DNA from: Bacteroidia bacterium
GTDB lineage: Bacteria; Bacteroidota; Bacteroidia; B-17B0; Aurantibacillaceae
NCBI GenBank assembly: GCA_022841465.1
Contig: JALHRL010000011.1
Location: 45,890 to 109,889 of the forward strand
Reading direction: 5' to 3'
DNA: 64,000 nt
The number at the start of each line of letters is the position of its first letter. The first letter of the stretch is position 1. The notes under the pieces are model-generated. The model was not told where the DNA came from and searched no databases. It saw only the letters and a program-made list of their open reading frames with translations. Both the position numbers and the translations under genes were made by a program. This document shows positions 45,871 to 54,347 of the stretch, in pieces.

Positions 45871-46740
45871 ATGCTAATGGCCCTTAACTTAAATACCTTA
45901 AAAACTAGAAGCTTAACCGCTGTTATATTTGTTTTAGTACTATTGAGTTGTGTATACTTTAGCTTCTACACATTTATTTCGTTTTTCTTTTTGGTTGCAT
46001 TAATGGCCTTAAATGAATTTTACAACTTAGGAGAAAAGTTAAGTATTCGTTCCTATAAAATTATCGGATTAATAATTGGAGCGATATTGTTTCCGCTCAT
46101 TTTTTTTGTTACTAGCGGTTCTATCATTCAACTTAAAATTAACAGAATTATCCTTGCCTTTATTGCATTAATTCCATTTCTTAGTGCAGCACTTTATTTA
46201 TTTTATAAAAAAAAATACACTCACCGCTCACTACTATTTACTTTATTAGGTATTGTTTACTGCGTTTTACCATTTAGTTTATTGGTATGTATTCCGGTAA
46301 ACAGCGATAATAATTCAATAGCTTCAACAGCCGAAAGCTATAATGCTTTTAAAATATTAGGAATTGTGTTTTTAATTTGGGCAAACGACACTTTTGCTTA
46401 TTTAGGAGGAAGTTTAATAGGTAAAAACAAATTGTATGAAAGAGTTTCCCCGGGTAAAACCTGGGAAGGAACCATTATTGGAGTTATTATGTGTGTGGGA
46501 GTTGGTTTTGTTTTAAACTTAAATTCAACATTTAATTCAAATATGGTTTGGCCAAGTATTGCATTGCTTGTAGGAGTATTGGGTACTGTAGGTGATTTAG
46601 TAGAAAGTCAGATTAAAAGACAAGCGGGTGTTAAAGACAGTGGAACGTTAATGCCCGGACATGGAGGTATATTAGACAGATTTGATAGTTTGCTTTTTGT
46701 TAGTCCGTTTGTATTTACAATTTTATCTCTATTGGAATAG
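45871..46740 (+). CDS. cdsA: Phosphatidate cytidylyltransferase
   Basis: 289 aa, polytopic membrane protein with about eight hydrophobic segments. Makes CDP-diacylglycerol from phosphatidate and CTP for phospholipid synthesis. The C-terminal signature is present: SPGKTWEGTIIGV, then GDLVESQIKRQAGVKDSGTLMPGHGGILDRFDSLLF. A second ATG two codons downstream (45877) is an equal start candidate. Divergent from the trp operon; its stop codon abuts the stop of the convergent gene. Confidence 0.95.
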   Translation: MLMALNLNTLKTRSLTAVIFVLVLLSCVYFSFYTFISFFFLVALMALNEFYNLGEKLSIRSYKIIGLIIGAILFPLIFFVTSGSIIQLKINRIILAFIALIPFLSAALYLFYKKKYTHRSLLFTLLGIVYCVLPFSLLVCIPVNSDNNSIASTAESYNAFKILGIVFLIWANDTFAYLGGSLIGKNKLYERVSPGKTWEGTIIGVIMCVGVGFVLNLNSTFNSNMVWPSIALLVGVLGTVGDLVESQIKRQAGVKDSGTLMPGHGGILDRFDSLLFVSPFVFTILSLLE

Positions 46741-47040
46741 CTATAGTTTTATTGCATGAACACGGTGAATTGGAATAACCACCCCATGTTTTAAAATAAT
46801 ACGTTTATCGGTTACGCCCCAAACAGTTGTATCTACAACGCGATGAGAATTTTCGTCCTCAAAATAAATTTTAATTTTTCCGTGTTCTATATTTCCCAAG
46901 GTAAGCGCGCGTTTTAAATTAGCATCACGCTCTGTTCTTTTTTCAACATCCATAAGTACTTCTTCTGAAGGAAATCTCAAATTCTCAATTTGTTCCTTCT
47001 CAATCATTTCAAATTTTATGGTTTCCATTGTATTATTCAT
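46741..47040 (-). CDS. Conserved uncharacterised Bacteroidota protein, 99 aa
   Basis: Soluble, charged protein beginning with a FEMIEKEQIENLRFPSEEVLMDVEKRTERDANLKRALTLGN stretch and ending VDTTVWGVTDKRIILKHGVVIPIHRVHAI. The second half, with strands around VTDKRIILKHGVVIPIHRV, resembles the core of bacterial PH-like or SHOCT-type modules, but no family is certain. It follows the 188-aa membrane gene after 30 nt and ends the guaA-tilS run. I recognise the type as conserved in the phylum without a known role. Confidence 0.65.
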   Translation of the reverse strand: MNNTMETIKFEMIEKEQIENLRFPSEEVLMDVEKRTERDANLKRALTLGNIEHGKIKIYFEDENSHRVVDTTVWGVTDKRIILKHGVVIPIHRVHAIKL

Positions 47041-47070
47041 TTTGCTAATTATTAAACGTAAACAATAGAA

Positions 47071-47637
47071 TTAAGTTACGATTTTATTTGAATTATTAAT
47101 AACTTTCATTTCTGCCTTCAATTTTTCGTAAAATTCTGACAATCTGTGTGTTCCAATTCTATAAGTAAAGCCGCTAATATCTGTTAACTCAACAAATTCC
47201 TCCCCACTGGTATAAAACCGAATAATTCCTTTGTTGTGTAAATTATAAACAGCTCGTCTAAAAATATTTCTTTTGTATCTACTTTTTCTGATTGCCGTAA
47301 TATTATTTAAATCAATTTTTACTTTTCTTGTGGTCCAAAATCCATCAATTAAAATATAGCCAGCATATAATTTTGTGTGAATATGTAAAATATAGGTGAG
47401 TCCTGCCGAAAGTAAAAGAATAAACACACCGGTTAAAAAAAATATTAAACCTGATTGCGAGTAATTAGCAATTGGATAAGAACCAATTTTAAAAATTGAA
47501 ACTTGAACCGGCTTGGGGTTTTCGCTCCAATAATAACCAAGGAAACAAAATAAAGCCAAAACAGAACGTGTAAAAATACTAAGGCGATTATGGCCCATGT
47601 ACTGTTTCTCTTCAAATATAAGTTTATCCTTATTCAA
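47071..47637 (-). CDS. Membrane protein, unknown, with PH-like C-terminal region
   Basis: 188 aa. Two hydrophobic segments (residues ~25-40 and ~60-85, IFFLTGVFILLLSAGLTYIL) form a membrane hairpin. The following ~100 residues (GFWTTRKVKIDLNNITAIRKSRYKRN, FVELTDISGFTYRIGTHRLSEFYEKL) have the strand-plus-final-helix rhythm of bacterial PH domains. It overlaps the tilS 3' end by 8 nt and so is cotranscribed. Function unknown. Confidence 0.6.
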   Translation of the reverse strand: MNKDKLIFEEKQYMGHNRLSIFTRSVLALFCFLGYYWSENPKPVQVSIFKIGSYPIANYSQSGLIFFLTGVFILLLSAGLTYILHIHTKLYAGYILIDGFWTTRKVKIDLNNITAIRKSRYKRNIFRRAVYNLHNKGIIRFYTSGEEFVELTDISGFTYRIGTHRLSEFYEKLKAEMKVINNSNKIVT

Positions 47638-48943
47638 TGACTTTAAATTTCAATATTTTTTTAGTGGTTGGAAGTACTTTATATCTATCATCTATTCTGA
47701 AATTCATTATCCAAATAATTTCTCCGTTTCCATTTTCTAAAATAAGCACTTCTTCTTTTTCGAACTTACTAAGTTTTAAATTAATAAAAAAATCGCTTAG
47801 TTTTTTAAAGCCGTTTAATCCAATGGGTTTAAACTTATCGCCTTCCTTCCAAGTTCTAATTTTAAGTGGAAATTTTAATTTATCCTCATCAATAAAAGCC
47901 ACATTATTTCCTTCGTTTTTACTTAACTTTTTTGCTTTTAAAATTTTTAATCCTTTAAAATCAGATTTTAGTTTGTTGTTTACTTGAAAATTTACATGCT
48001 GATTGATGATGATTTTTCTTAAACATAAATAATCTCTATCCTTTACAATTTCGTATTCATTTGACCTGAATACTTTTCCTGAAATACCCATTGCTGACTC
48101 AAGTACTTTATTAATTTCTTTAGAGCTAAAATGATATTCCTTTAATATTTCAAACAATAATAATTTTGGGGCTTCGCAAGCTAGCAACTTTTTAATATTA
48201 ATTTTTAAACCGGATTTATCACTTAAAGAAACTTTCTCTTTTTCTTTTCCTACCCAATTATTAATGACTGTATTATATTGGTTAATATAGTCAAATTCCA
48301 TTTTCATAGTATCTTCAAAAGCCGGATTAAGTTTTTTAAATTTTGGAATAATATTTAAACGAAAATTATTTCTAAGGTATTTATCTTCTTTGTTGCTTTT
48401 ATCTTCTCTGTACCTAATTTTGTTTTCATTAGCATACTTCTCCATTTTCTTTTTACTAAAATTTAATAAAGGGCGCAGAATATTTCCTGATTTTAATTGA
48501 ATACCCGATAATCCTCTAATACCGCTTCCTCTTAGTAAATTAATAAAAAAGGTTTCAATATTGTCATCTAAATGGTGAGCTGTGATTAAATAATCGTATC
48601 CAAAATCGGCCATTATTTCTTTAAAGAAAGTATAGCGTAATTCACGAGCAGCCATTTGGATTGAAATACCTTTGCTTTTAGCGAATTTGGTTGTTTGAAA
48701 TGATGCGGTATAGCACTTGATGTTATTATCTTCACAAAATTTTTCCACAAAGGTTTGGTCGTCTTCTGCGTCTTTTGCCCTTAATTTAAAATTACAATGA
48801 ACTACAGAAAATTTAAACTTTGTTTTTAGAAGTAAATCGCACAAAACCATAGAATCTAAACCGCCACTTACCGCCACCAATAATTTTTGATTCTTATGAA
48901 AGAGTTTGTTTTTTTCAATTATTTGTAATAGCTGCTTTTGCAT
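47630..48943 (-). CDS. tilS: tRNA(Ile)-lysidine synthase
   Basis: 437 aa. Modifies the CAU-anticodon tRNA-Ile at C34 with lysine so it reads AUA. The N-type ATP PP-loop VAVSGGLDSMVLCDLL is near residue 25, HCNFKLR and YLITAHHLDDNIETFFINLLRGSGIRGLSG follow, as does RPLLNFSKK...YREDKSN. The C-terminal TilS_C domain includes KIRTWKEGDKFKPIGLNGFKKLSDFFINLKL. AUA codons are common here, so the enzyme is expected to be essential. Lies 56 nt behind hemF. Confidence 0.95.
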   Translation of the reverse strand: MQKQLLQIIEKNKLFHKNQKLLVAVSGGLDSMVLCDLLLKTKFKFSVVHCNFKLRAKDAEDDQTFVEKFCEDNNIKCYTASFQTTKFAKSKGISIQMAARELRYTFFKEIMADFGYDYLITAHHLDDNIETFFINLLRGSGIRGLSGIQLKSGNILRPLLNFSKKKMEKYANENKIRYREDKSNKEDKYLRNNFRLNIIPKFKKLNPAFEDTMKMEFDYINQYNTVINNWVGKEKEKVSLSDKSGLKINIKKLLACEAPKLLLFEILKEYHFSSKEINKVLESAMGISGKVFRSNEYEIVKDRDYLCLRKIIINQHVNFQVNNKLKSDFKGLKILKAKKLSKNEGNNVAFIDEDKLKFPLKIRTWKEGDKFKPIGLNGFKKLSDFFINLKLSKFEKEEVLILENGNGEIIWIMNFRIDDRYKVLPTTKKILKFKVIE

Positions 48944-48999
48944 CTTACTAATTTACAAATAAGCCTTGAATTTTAAATAGAATCTGAATGGATAAAACT

Positions 49000-49920
49000 T
49001 TAATCTACCCAATTAATGCCTTTTGTAAGCAAATTAAGTGTGTTTTGTTCGTTTGAATTGGGTTCGGGTATAAAGTTATATTCCCAAGATGCAAATTTAG
49101 GGAGACTCATTAAAATTGATTCTATTCTTCCATTTGTTTCTAAACCAAACTTTGTGCCTTTATCGTACACCAAATTAAATTCTACATACCTTCCTCTTCT
49201 TAATAGTTGCCACTTTTTATTTTCGCTGGTATATGATTTTGTTTTGTTTCGTTTAATAAGCTCCGTATAAATTGGCGCAAAGGCACTTCCAACATCTTTC
49301 CAAAATGCGAGGTTTTGTTCAAATGTCATTTCATTGTTTGAATTTAATCTATCAAAAAAGATTCCGCCAATTCCTCTTGTTTCATTTCTGTGATTAATAA
49401 AAAAATAATCATCGGCCCATTTTTTAAACTCTGAATAATAGTTTTTAGAATGTTTGTCGCACACTTTTTTAAGTTCCGTATGAAAAAACATGGCATCTTC
49501 TTTATTCACATAATGTGGCGTTAAATCAATTCCACCACCCAGCCACTTTACACCGTTACTCATTTCAAAATAACGTATGTTCATGTGAATTATTGGTACC
49601 ATAGGGCTTTCAGGGTGAATTACTATAGAAACTCCTGTTGCAAAAAAACTAGGTTTTTCAAAGACGCCTTCAGATATCGAATGCTCTTTTTCTTTAAATA
49701 AAAAATCGGGGGCAACACCATAAACGGCGCTAAAATTTACTCCGCCTTTTTCTATAACACTGCCTTCTTTAATTACTTTGGTAATTCCGCCGCCGCCTTC
49801 TTTACGTTCCCAGGTTTCGGTTACAAAATTTTGGGTTCCATCGGCAATTTCTAGTTGCTTGCAAATATCTTTCTGTAATTCTTTAAGCCAGTTTGTTATT
49901 TCTTCGCTGTTCATTTCCAT
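49000..49920 (-). CDS. hemF: Oxygen-dependent coproporphyrinogen-III oxidase
   Basis: 306 aa. Converts coproporphyrinogen III to protoporphyrinogen IX using O2. Recognised by FVTETWERKEGGGGITKVI, IHMNIRYFEM, KWLGGGIDLTPHYV, NHRNETRGIGGIFFDRL, RRGRYVEFNLVYDKGTKFGLETNGRIESILMSLP and the C-terminal WEYNF. An aerobic or facultative life style follows. The start overlaps the LysM/PBP gene by 10 nt; a second ATG lies two codons in. Confidence 0.96.
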   Translation of the reverse strand: MEMNSEEITNWLKELQKDICKQLEIADGTQNFVTETWERKEGGGGITKVIKEGSVIEKGGVNFSAVYGVAPDFLFKEKEHSISEGVFEKPSFFATGVSIVIHPESPMVPIIHMNIRYFEMSNGVKWLGGGIDLTPHYVNKEDAMFFHTELKKVCDKHSKNYYSEFKKWADDYFFINHRNETRGIGGIFFDRLNSNNEMTFEQNLAFWKDVGSAFAPIYTELIKRNKTKSYTSENKKWQLLRRGRYVEFNLVYDKGTKFGLETNGRIESILMSLPKFASWEYNFIPEPNSNEQNTLNLLTKGINWVD

Positions 49921-51593
49921 CCGGTAGCAACAATTTGAAAATTATTGTACTTAAAAATGTAAACACCATTATTATCAAACCCGGTTAATTTATCAGGTCT
50001 GGCATAATTGAAACGAATATAATTTCCTTCGAAAGGAAGTTCATCTAATCTGAAAATAAATTCTTTTCCAAATATTTTCAGATTTTTTAAGTAATACATA
50101 GCAATATCAAAACCAATAAAATAATATTCGCCGGGATGCGTGCCCATTTGCTGCTGGTACTTTGAAACAACATTGCTATAACTTTTTAAGTTGGTGATAT
50201 TGTTTGCACAAGGAAAAATATAATTTAGTTGATTTAAGTAATTCTGATCAAGATTATCATTATTTGCCGTAGATTCCCAACCGCATAAGGTTATGTCTTT
50301 TTTATTTGCGTAAACTGCCAACTGTGTTGTAAAATCTGTTATTAAAACCTGATTAAGACTTAATGATACAACTACGCACTTTTGTCCATCCGCATAATTT
50401 CTTTTTACACCTTCTAATCCACGAATTGTAATAACAGAGTCTTTAACGGAAAACCCGCGTTCTACTACTTTATCGTTAAAATATTTTTTAAATGCCTTTA
50501 CAAAGTTTACTTCTTTTGGGTCTTTATCGCTTGCAAGATTAATTAAAACTTTTGCGTTTTTTGGTTTAATTGAATCAATAATATAATTGGCCAATGCTTC
50601 CAATAAAATATATTGAGAAGGATTTGTTTTAGAAGTATAAATATTATCGAATAAGAATTTATTTTGCTGTGTTAAAGGAGAAACAATTGGGATTTTTTGC
50701 TCTTTAGCTGTTTGCGAAATAGTTTTAAAACCACTTGCGTACATAGGTCCAAAAATAAAATCGAAACCTTTAGTATTTACCGCATTAATTAAATTAACCA
50801 TGTTGGCAGAATCTTTATCATCCAAATCGTACAAGTCTACATTCAACTTAAAATCATTAGAACTTAAAGAATCTATAGCTTGCTTAAACCCTAAATAAAA
50901 ATCAATGGCCAGTGTTGGTATTTGCGGGAAGGAACTGTTGCTTTTAACCAAATTGCTTGGTACTATATCTGCCGTTTCATCTAATTTAAAAGGTAAAATT
51001 AGGGCAATATTATAATTTGATTTTTTTAAAAACCTAGGGTCGTTTAAATTTATGGTGTCTTTTAATGCAGTTAATTGAATAGTATTGGAAGGTGTTACTT
51101 TTGTTTCTTTTTTAATTTCTCGTTCTCCTATAAAAACCAACTGTCCTTCTTTTAATCCTGTTTTTGAAGATGGATTTAATTTCTCAAAATATTCACTTGA
51201 CAAATTATAGCGCTTTGTGATAGAGTAAACGGTTTCTCCTTTTGCAACTTTATGAGTTTTGTATTTGTTAGTGTCTGCTATAAACACAATTGTGTTTTGA
51301 TTTGTTTTAGGTGAATCATTAAAATTCGGTTTTTCGGTGGTTGCAACAATCGGTATTTTTACTTCTTGCCCCACCTTGGTACCTTCTTTTACTTCCGGGT
51401 TTTCGGTATAAATATCATCTAGCTTTACATCATAAAGTTTTGTAAGTGAATACAAACTTTGACCTTTATCTAACTTGTGCAAATAATACTTCTTACCATT
51501 TATAGTTTGAATATTTGTTGACTTTGTTTGTGCATTTAAGTTAACACTTATACAAAAAACAAATAAATAGATTATATAATTTATACTTTTCAA
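49911..51593 (-). CDS. LysM and periplasmic-binding (PBP1-like) domain protein
   Basis: 560 aa from TTG 51593, 7 nt behind the guaA stop; a GTG at 51650 would put 19 non-signal residues before the signal peptide (KSINYIIYLFVFCISVNLNAQ) and overlap guaA by 50 nt. Two LysM domains follow (YYLHKLDKGQSLYSLTKLYDV..., YKTHKVAKGETVYSITKRYNL...), then a type 1 periplasmic binding fold (IALILPFKLDE, AIDFYLGFKQAID, FIFGPMYASGFKTISQTAKEQKIPIVSPLT). The LysM part should hold it on peptidoglycan. Relatives resemble LpoA-like or ABC-type receptors; the ligand is unknown. Confidence 0.88.
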   Translation of the reverse strand: MKSINYIIYLFVFCISVNLNAQTKSTNIQTINGKKYYLHKLDKGQSLYSLTKLYDVKLDDIYTENPEVKEGTKVGQEVKIPIVATTEKPNFNDSPKTNQNTIVFIADTNKYKTHKVAKGETVYSITKRYNLSSEYFEKLNPSSKTGLKEGQLVFIGEREIKKETKVTPSNTIQLTALKDTINLNDPRFLKKSNYNIALILPFKLDETADIVPSNLVKSNSSFPQIPTLAIDFYLGFKQAIDSLSSNDFKLNVDLYDLDDKDSANMVNLINAVNTKGFDFIFGPMYASGFKTISQTAKEQKIPIVSPLTQQNKFLFDNIYTSKTNPSQYILLEALANYIIDSIKPKNAKVLINLASDKDPKEVNFVKAFKKYFNDKVVERGFSVKDSVITIRGLEGVKRNYADGQKCVVVSLSLNQVLITDFTTQLAVYANKKDITLCGWESTANNDNLDQNYLNQLNYIFPCANNITNLKSYSNVVSKYQQQMGTHPGEYYFIGFDIAMYYLKNLKIFGKEFIFRLDELPFEGNYIRFNYARPDKLTGFDNNGVYIFKYNNFQIVATGWK

Positions 51594-51600
51594 AATAATG

Positions 51601-53133
51601 TTACTCCCATTCAATAGTTGCCGGAGGTTTGGAACTAATATCGTAAACAACTCTGTTCACTCCTTTTACTTTATTAATAATTTCGTTACTGGTTTTTGCT
51701 AAAAATTCATAGGGTAAATGGCACCAATCTGCAGTCATACCATCGGTACTTGATACCGCGCGTAAAGCCACAACATTTTCGTATGTTCGTTCATCACCCA
51801 TAACACCAACACTTTGAACGTTTAATAGTATTGCACCGGCTTGCCAAACGGAATTGTACAAATTATTTTTTTTGAGACCCTCAATAAAAATTGCATCTAC
51901 TTCCTGAAGTACTTTTACTTTTTGCTCTGTAATGTCGCCTAAAATTCTTATTGCTAATCCTGGTCCGGGAAAAGGATGACGATTTAAAATGTTTTCATCT
52001 AATTCTAAGGCTTTCCCAACTCTTCTTACTTCATCTTTAAACAAACTACGCAATGGCTCAACAACTTTTAATTTCATATACTCCGGTAATCCACCCACGT
52101 TATGATGCGATTTAATAGTTGCTGAAGGTCCTTTTACGCTTAAGCTTTCAATAACATCAGGATAAATAGTTCCCTGCCCTAACCACTTTGCACCTTCTAC
52201 TAATTTAGATTCGTTATCAAAAACATCTATAAAAACTTTTCCTATTGCTTTGCGTTTTTGTTCAGGATCTGTTAATCCTTTAAGTGCTTCATAAAATTCA
52301 AACTTTGCGTCAACTCCCTTTACATTAAGTCCCATGTGTTTATAAGAATCTAAAACACTTTCAAATTCTTCTTTTCTTAGTAATCCATTATCTACAAAAA
52401 TGCAGTGCAAGTTTTTTCCTATTGCCTTATGTAACAACAATGCGGCAACACTACTATCAACTCCTCCACTTAATCCTAGTATTACTTTATCATTCGTCAG
52501 TTTTTCTTTTAACTCAGATATTGCACTATCAACAAATGAATCAGGAGTCCAATCACCTTTACATCCACAAATAGTATATGCAAAGTTTTTTAATAATTGA
52601 GTTCCTTCAGAGCTGTGATAAACTTCCGGATGAAATTGAATACCAAAAGTTTTTTCATTATTTATTGTAAATGCAGCAACTTTCACATCATGTGTACTTG
52701 CTGTTATTTTGTAATTTTCAGGAAGCTTTAAAATGGTATCGGCATGACTCATCCATACTTGAGAGTTTTGAGAAATCCCTTGAAACAATTCATCAGAACT
52801 ATCAGCAAAAACTAAATTAGCACGGCCGTATTCACGAGAATTTGATTTTCCAACTTCACCTCCAAAAAAATGTGATAAAAATTGTGCCCCGTAACAAACG
52901 CCTAACAAAGGGAGTTTGCCTTTTATTTCAATAAGTTCTGGTTTTGGCGGATTTTCTTCGCGCACCGAATGCGGGCTCCCACTTAATATAACGCCTTTAA
53001 TAGCTGCTGTTATTTGCGGTACTTTATTATAAGGATGAATCTCACAATAGATGTTAAGTTCGCGAAGTCTTCTGGCAATAAGTTGTGTATATTGCGATCC
53101 GAAGTCGAGGATAAGAATTTGTTCCTGAATCAT
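51601..53133 (-). CDS. guaA: GMP synthase (glutamine-hydrolysing)
   Basis: 510 aa. Converts XMP to GMP. The N-terminal amidotransferase has [19 protein letters not shown], the Cys in LGVCYGAQ and the His in [11 protein letters not shown]. The ATP pyrophosphatase domain has [19 protein letters not shown], and the dimerisation domain ends [15 protein letters not shown]...[24 protein letters not shown] (minus, 53145-53138), a possible -7 element, ends only 4 nt before the ATG. First gene of the guaA-LysM-hemF-tilS run. Confidence 0.97.
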   Translation of the reverse strand: MIQEQILILDFGSQYTQLIARRLRELNIYCEIHPYNKVPQITAAIKGVILSGSPHSVREENPPKPELIEIKGKLPLLGVCYGAQFLSHFFGGEVGKSNSREYGRANLVFADSSDELFQGISQNSQVWMSHADTILKLPENYKITASTHDVKVAAFTINNEKTFGIQFHPEVYHSSEGTQLLKNFAYTICGCKGDWTPDSFVDSAISELKEKLTNDKVILGLSGGVDSSVAALLLHKAIGKNLHCIFVDNGLLRKEEFESVLDSYKHMGLNVKGVDAKFEFYEALKGLTDPEQKRKAIGKVFIDVFDNESKLVEGAKWLGQGTIYPDVIESLSVKGPSATIKSHHNVGGLPEYMKLKVVEPLRSLFKDEVRRVGKALELDENILNRHPFPGPGLAIRILGDITEQKVKVLQEVDAIFIEGLKKNNLYNSVWQAGAILLNVQSVGVMGDERTYENVVALRAVSSTDGMTADWCHLPYEFLAKTSNEIINKVKGVNRVVYDISSKPPATIEWE

Positions 53134-53204
53134 CTTTCAAAAATACAATTAAATTTTAAGCATAGAATGCAATAATAATGCCCACTTTCAATTATTAATA
53201 TTTT

Positions 53205-53234
53205 TTTGCAGATATTAAAAAATAGCTATATTTG
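53205..53234 (+). promoter_or_regulatory. Promoter of tRNA-Pro
   Basis: TTTG at 53205-53208, an 18-nt spacer and TATATTTG at 53227-53234 fit the Bacteroidota consensus. The tRNA begins 20 nt downstream. Confidence 0.7.
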
Positions 53235-53254
53235 CACTCTCATTTTTTGAGAAT

Positions 53255-53327
53255 CGGGGTGTAGCGTAGTTGGTATCGCGCCACGTTTGGGACGTGGAGG
53301 CCGTCAGTTCGAGTCTGGCCACCCCGA
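53255..53327 (+). tRNA. tRNA-Pro (TGG anticodon)
   Basis: Acceptor stem CGGGGTG / CACCCCG, anticodon loop TTTGGGA giving TGG between stems CCACG and CGTGG, T-arm GTCAG-TTCGAGT-CTGGC and discriminator A at 53327. CCA is not encoded. The sequence from the T-loop onward is repeated 388 bp downstream. Confidence 0.95.
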
Positions 53328-53489
53328 CATTAAAAGGCTGGTTTTTACCGGCTTTTTTTATTTCTATGGATGAGTTTTTCGTTTATATTATTTACTCCGA
53401 AAAGTTTGATAAATATTACATTGGGCAAACCAATAATTTTAATGAAAGATTTGAGAGACATAACAACGGTTATGAAGGTTTTACAAAAC
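53308..53489 (+). repeat. 182-bp direct repeat, copy 1 (tRNA-Pro 3' end plus start of GIY-YIG gene)
   Basis: Starts at the first T of the tRNA T-loop (TTCGAGT) and runs through the tRNA end, the terminator and the first 41 codons of the GIY-YIG gene. It matches 53696-53877 with two base changes at a constant offset of 388 bp. Confidence 0.93.
53332..53359 (+). terminator. Terminator after tRNA-Pro
   Basis: AAAAGGCTGGT and ACCGGCTTTTT pair with two G-T wobbles around a 4-nt T loop and lead into seven T. The same structure recurs at 53720-53747 in the downstream repeat. Confidence 0.7.
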
Positions 53490-53623
53490 CGTACAGACCT
53501 TGGAGAAAAATTCTTGTGCTAGAGAAAAGCAACCGTTCTGATGCCATGGATTTGGAAAGAAAACTTAAAAATCTTTCAAAACAAAGGCTTATTAATTTCA
53601 TTCAAAAATATAAATTGGAATAA
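53366..53623 (+). CDS. Small GIY-YIG-family nuclease
   Basis: 85 aa. Begins at ATG 53366 (the frame is open back into the tRNA, but that part is not coding). VYIIYSEKFDKYYIGQTNN is the GIY-YIG signature (VYII...YYIG), with the catalytic Arg in FNERFERH and the conserved Glu in MDLERKLKNLSKQ. Single-domain GIY-YIG proteins of this size are common in Bacteroidota and often lie near tRNA or rRNA genes; activity is rarely tested. It starts 39 nt after the tRNA, and its TAA is followed at once by a copy of the tRNA bases CCGTCAG. Confidence 0.88.
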   Translation: MDEFFVYIIYSEKFDKYYIGQTNNFNERFERHNNGYEGFTKPYRPWRKILVLEKSNRSDAMDLERKLKNLSKQRLINFIQKYKLE

Positions 53624-53630
53624 CCGTCAG

Positions 53631-53695
53631 TCGAGACGAATTTTCTGAAAAGAAAATTGTCTCGATGCAGACAAGCGTTTTCCGCTTCGTCTGCA
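53631..53695. repeat. Paired hairpin element (65 nt) at the repeat junction
   Basis: Two adjacent inverted repeats: TCGAGACGAATTTTCT (53631-53646) with AGAAAATTGTCTCGA (53651-53665), and TGCAGACAAGCG (53666-53677) with CGCTTCGTCTGCA (53683-53695). Each has one unpaired base. They sit exactly between CCGTCAG (53624-53630) and TTCGAGTCTGG (53696 on), two pieces that are contiguous in the intact tRNA-Pro gene. Confidence 0.85.
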
Positions 53696-53877
53696 TTCGA
53701 GTCTGGCCACCCCGACATTAAAAGGCTGGTTTTTACCGGCTTTTTTTATTTCTATGGATGAGTTTTTCGTTTATATTATTTACTCCGAAAAGTTTGATAA
53801 ATATTACATTGGGCAAACCAATAATTTTAATGAAAGCTTTAAGAGACATAACAACGGTTATGAAGGTTTTACAAAAC
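53696..53877 (+). repeat. 182-bp direct repeat, copy 2
   Basis: Second copy of 53308-53489. It contains the last 20 nt of tRNA-Pro without the 5' part, so it cannot make a tRNA, plus a copy of the terminator and a broken GIY-YIG gene start. The two changed bases alter RFERH to SFKRH. Confidence 0.93.
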
Positions 53878-53894
53878 ATTTAAAATTAAGGTAA
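53754..53894 (+). pseudogene. Truncated GIY-YIG nuclease fragment
   Basis: ATG 53754 opens a 46-codon frame that repeats the first 41 residues of the intact gene and then reads KHLKLR before TAA. The second half with the conserved Glu region is missing, and the catalytic-region residue RFERH has become SFKRH, so it is presumed inactive. Confidence 0.85.
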
Positions 53895-53922
53895 AGATTA
53901 AATATGAAACCTAGAGAAATAA

Positions 53923-54345
53923 TTATTTTTCAAATTCATTAATCATTTTAATCCATTCTTTAGGTAGGGCAATGCTTTCACGAGTTAAATAATTCATTGC
54001 TACTAAAACACCTATACCATTGGCACATTCTATAAATGTATTTTCTTCTTTTCTTAAAATAGAATTTTTTAGAGTTAAACTTTTATTACCTAATTTAATT
54101 ACTTTGGTTAAGCAATATATTTCGTCTTCTAAATGAATGGGATGAAAGTGATTTATCTCGTTTCTTGCCAAAACAAAACCTATCTCGTCCCAATTATTCC
54201 TTCCTTTAAAAACTTTATTAAAATAATCTACCCTTGAGGTTTCAAAATAATTTAAATAACAAGCGTTATTCACGTGATTTATTTTATCAATGTCACTAAA
54301 TCGTATTTGTATTTGTAAATGATGATTGTAATCTTCAAAATTCAT
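53923..54345 (-). CDS. Acyl-CoA thioesterase (4HBT hotdog family)
   Basis: 140 aa. The hotdog thioesterase signature is visible near the N-terminus: IQIRFSDIDKINHVNNACYLNYFETSRVDYF, with the catalytic Asp region of the YbgC/FadM class (DxxxHVNNxxY). Strands ECANGIGVLVAMNYLTRES close the fold. Likely hydrolyses an acyl-CoA; substrate length unknown. Starts 2 nt after the polyprenyl synthase stop, so the two form an operon. Confidence 0.9.
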   Translation of the reverse strand: MNFEDYNHHLQIQIRFSDIDKINHVNNACYLNYFETSRVDYFNKVFKGRNNWDEIGFVLARNEINHFHPIHLEDEIYCLTKVIKLGNKSLTLKNSILRKEENTFIECANGIGVLVAMNYLTRESIALPKEWIKMINEFEK

Positions 54346-54347
54346 AA

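Noticed and set aside
53270..53365. N-terminal extension of the GIY-YIG ORF into the tRNA-Pro gene
   Set aside because: It reads through the tRNA and its terminator; ATG 53366 gives a standard GIY-YIG start, and the same ATG is kept in the second copy.
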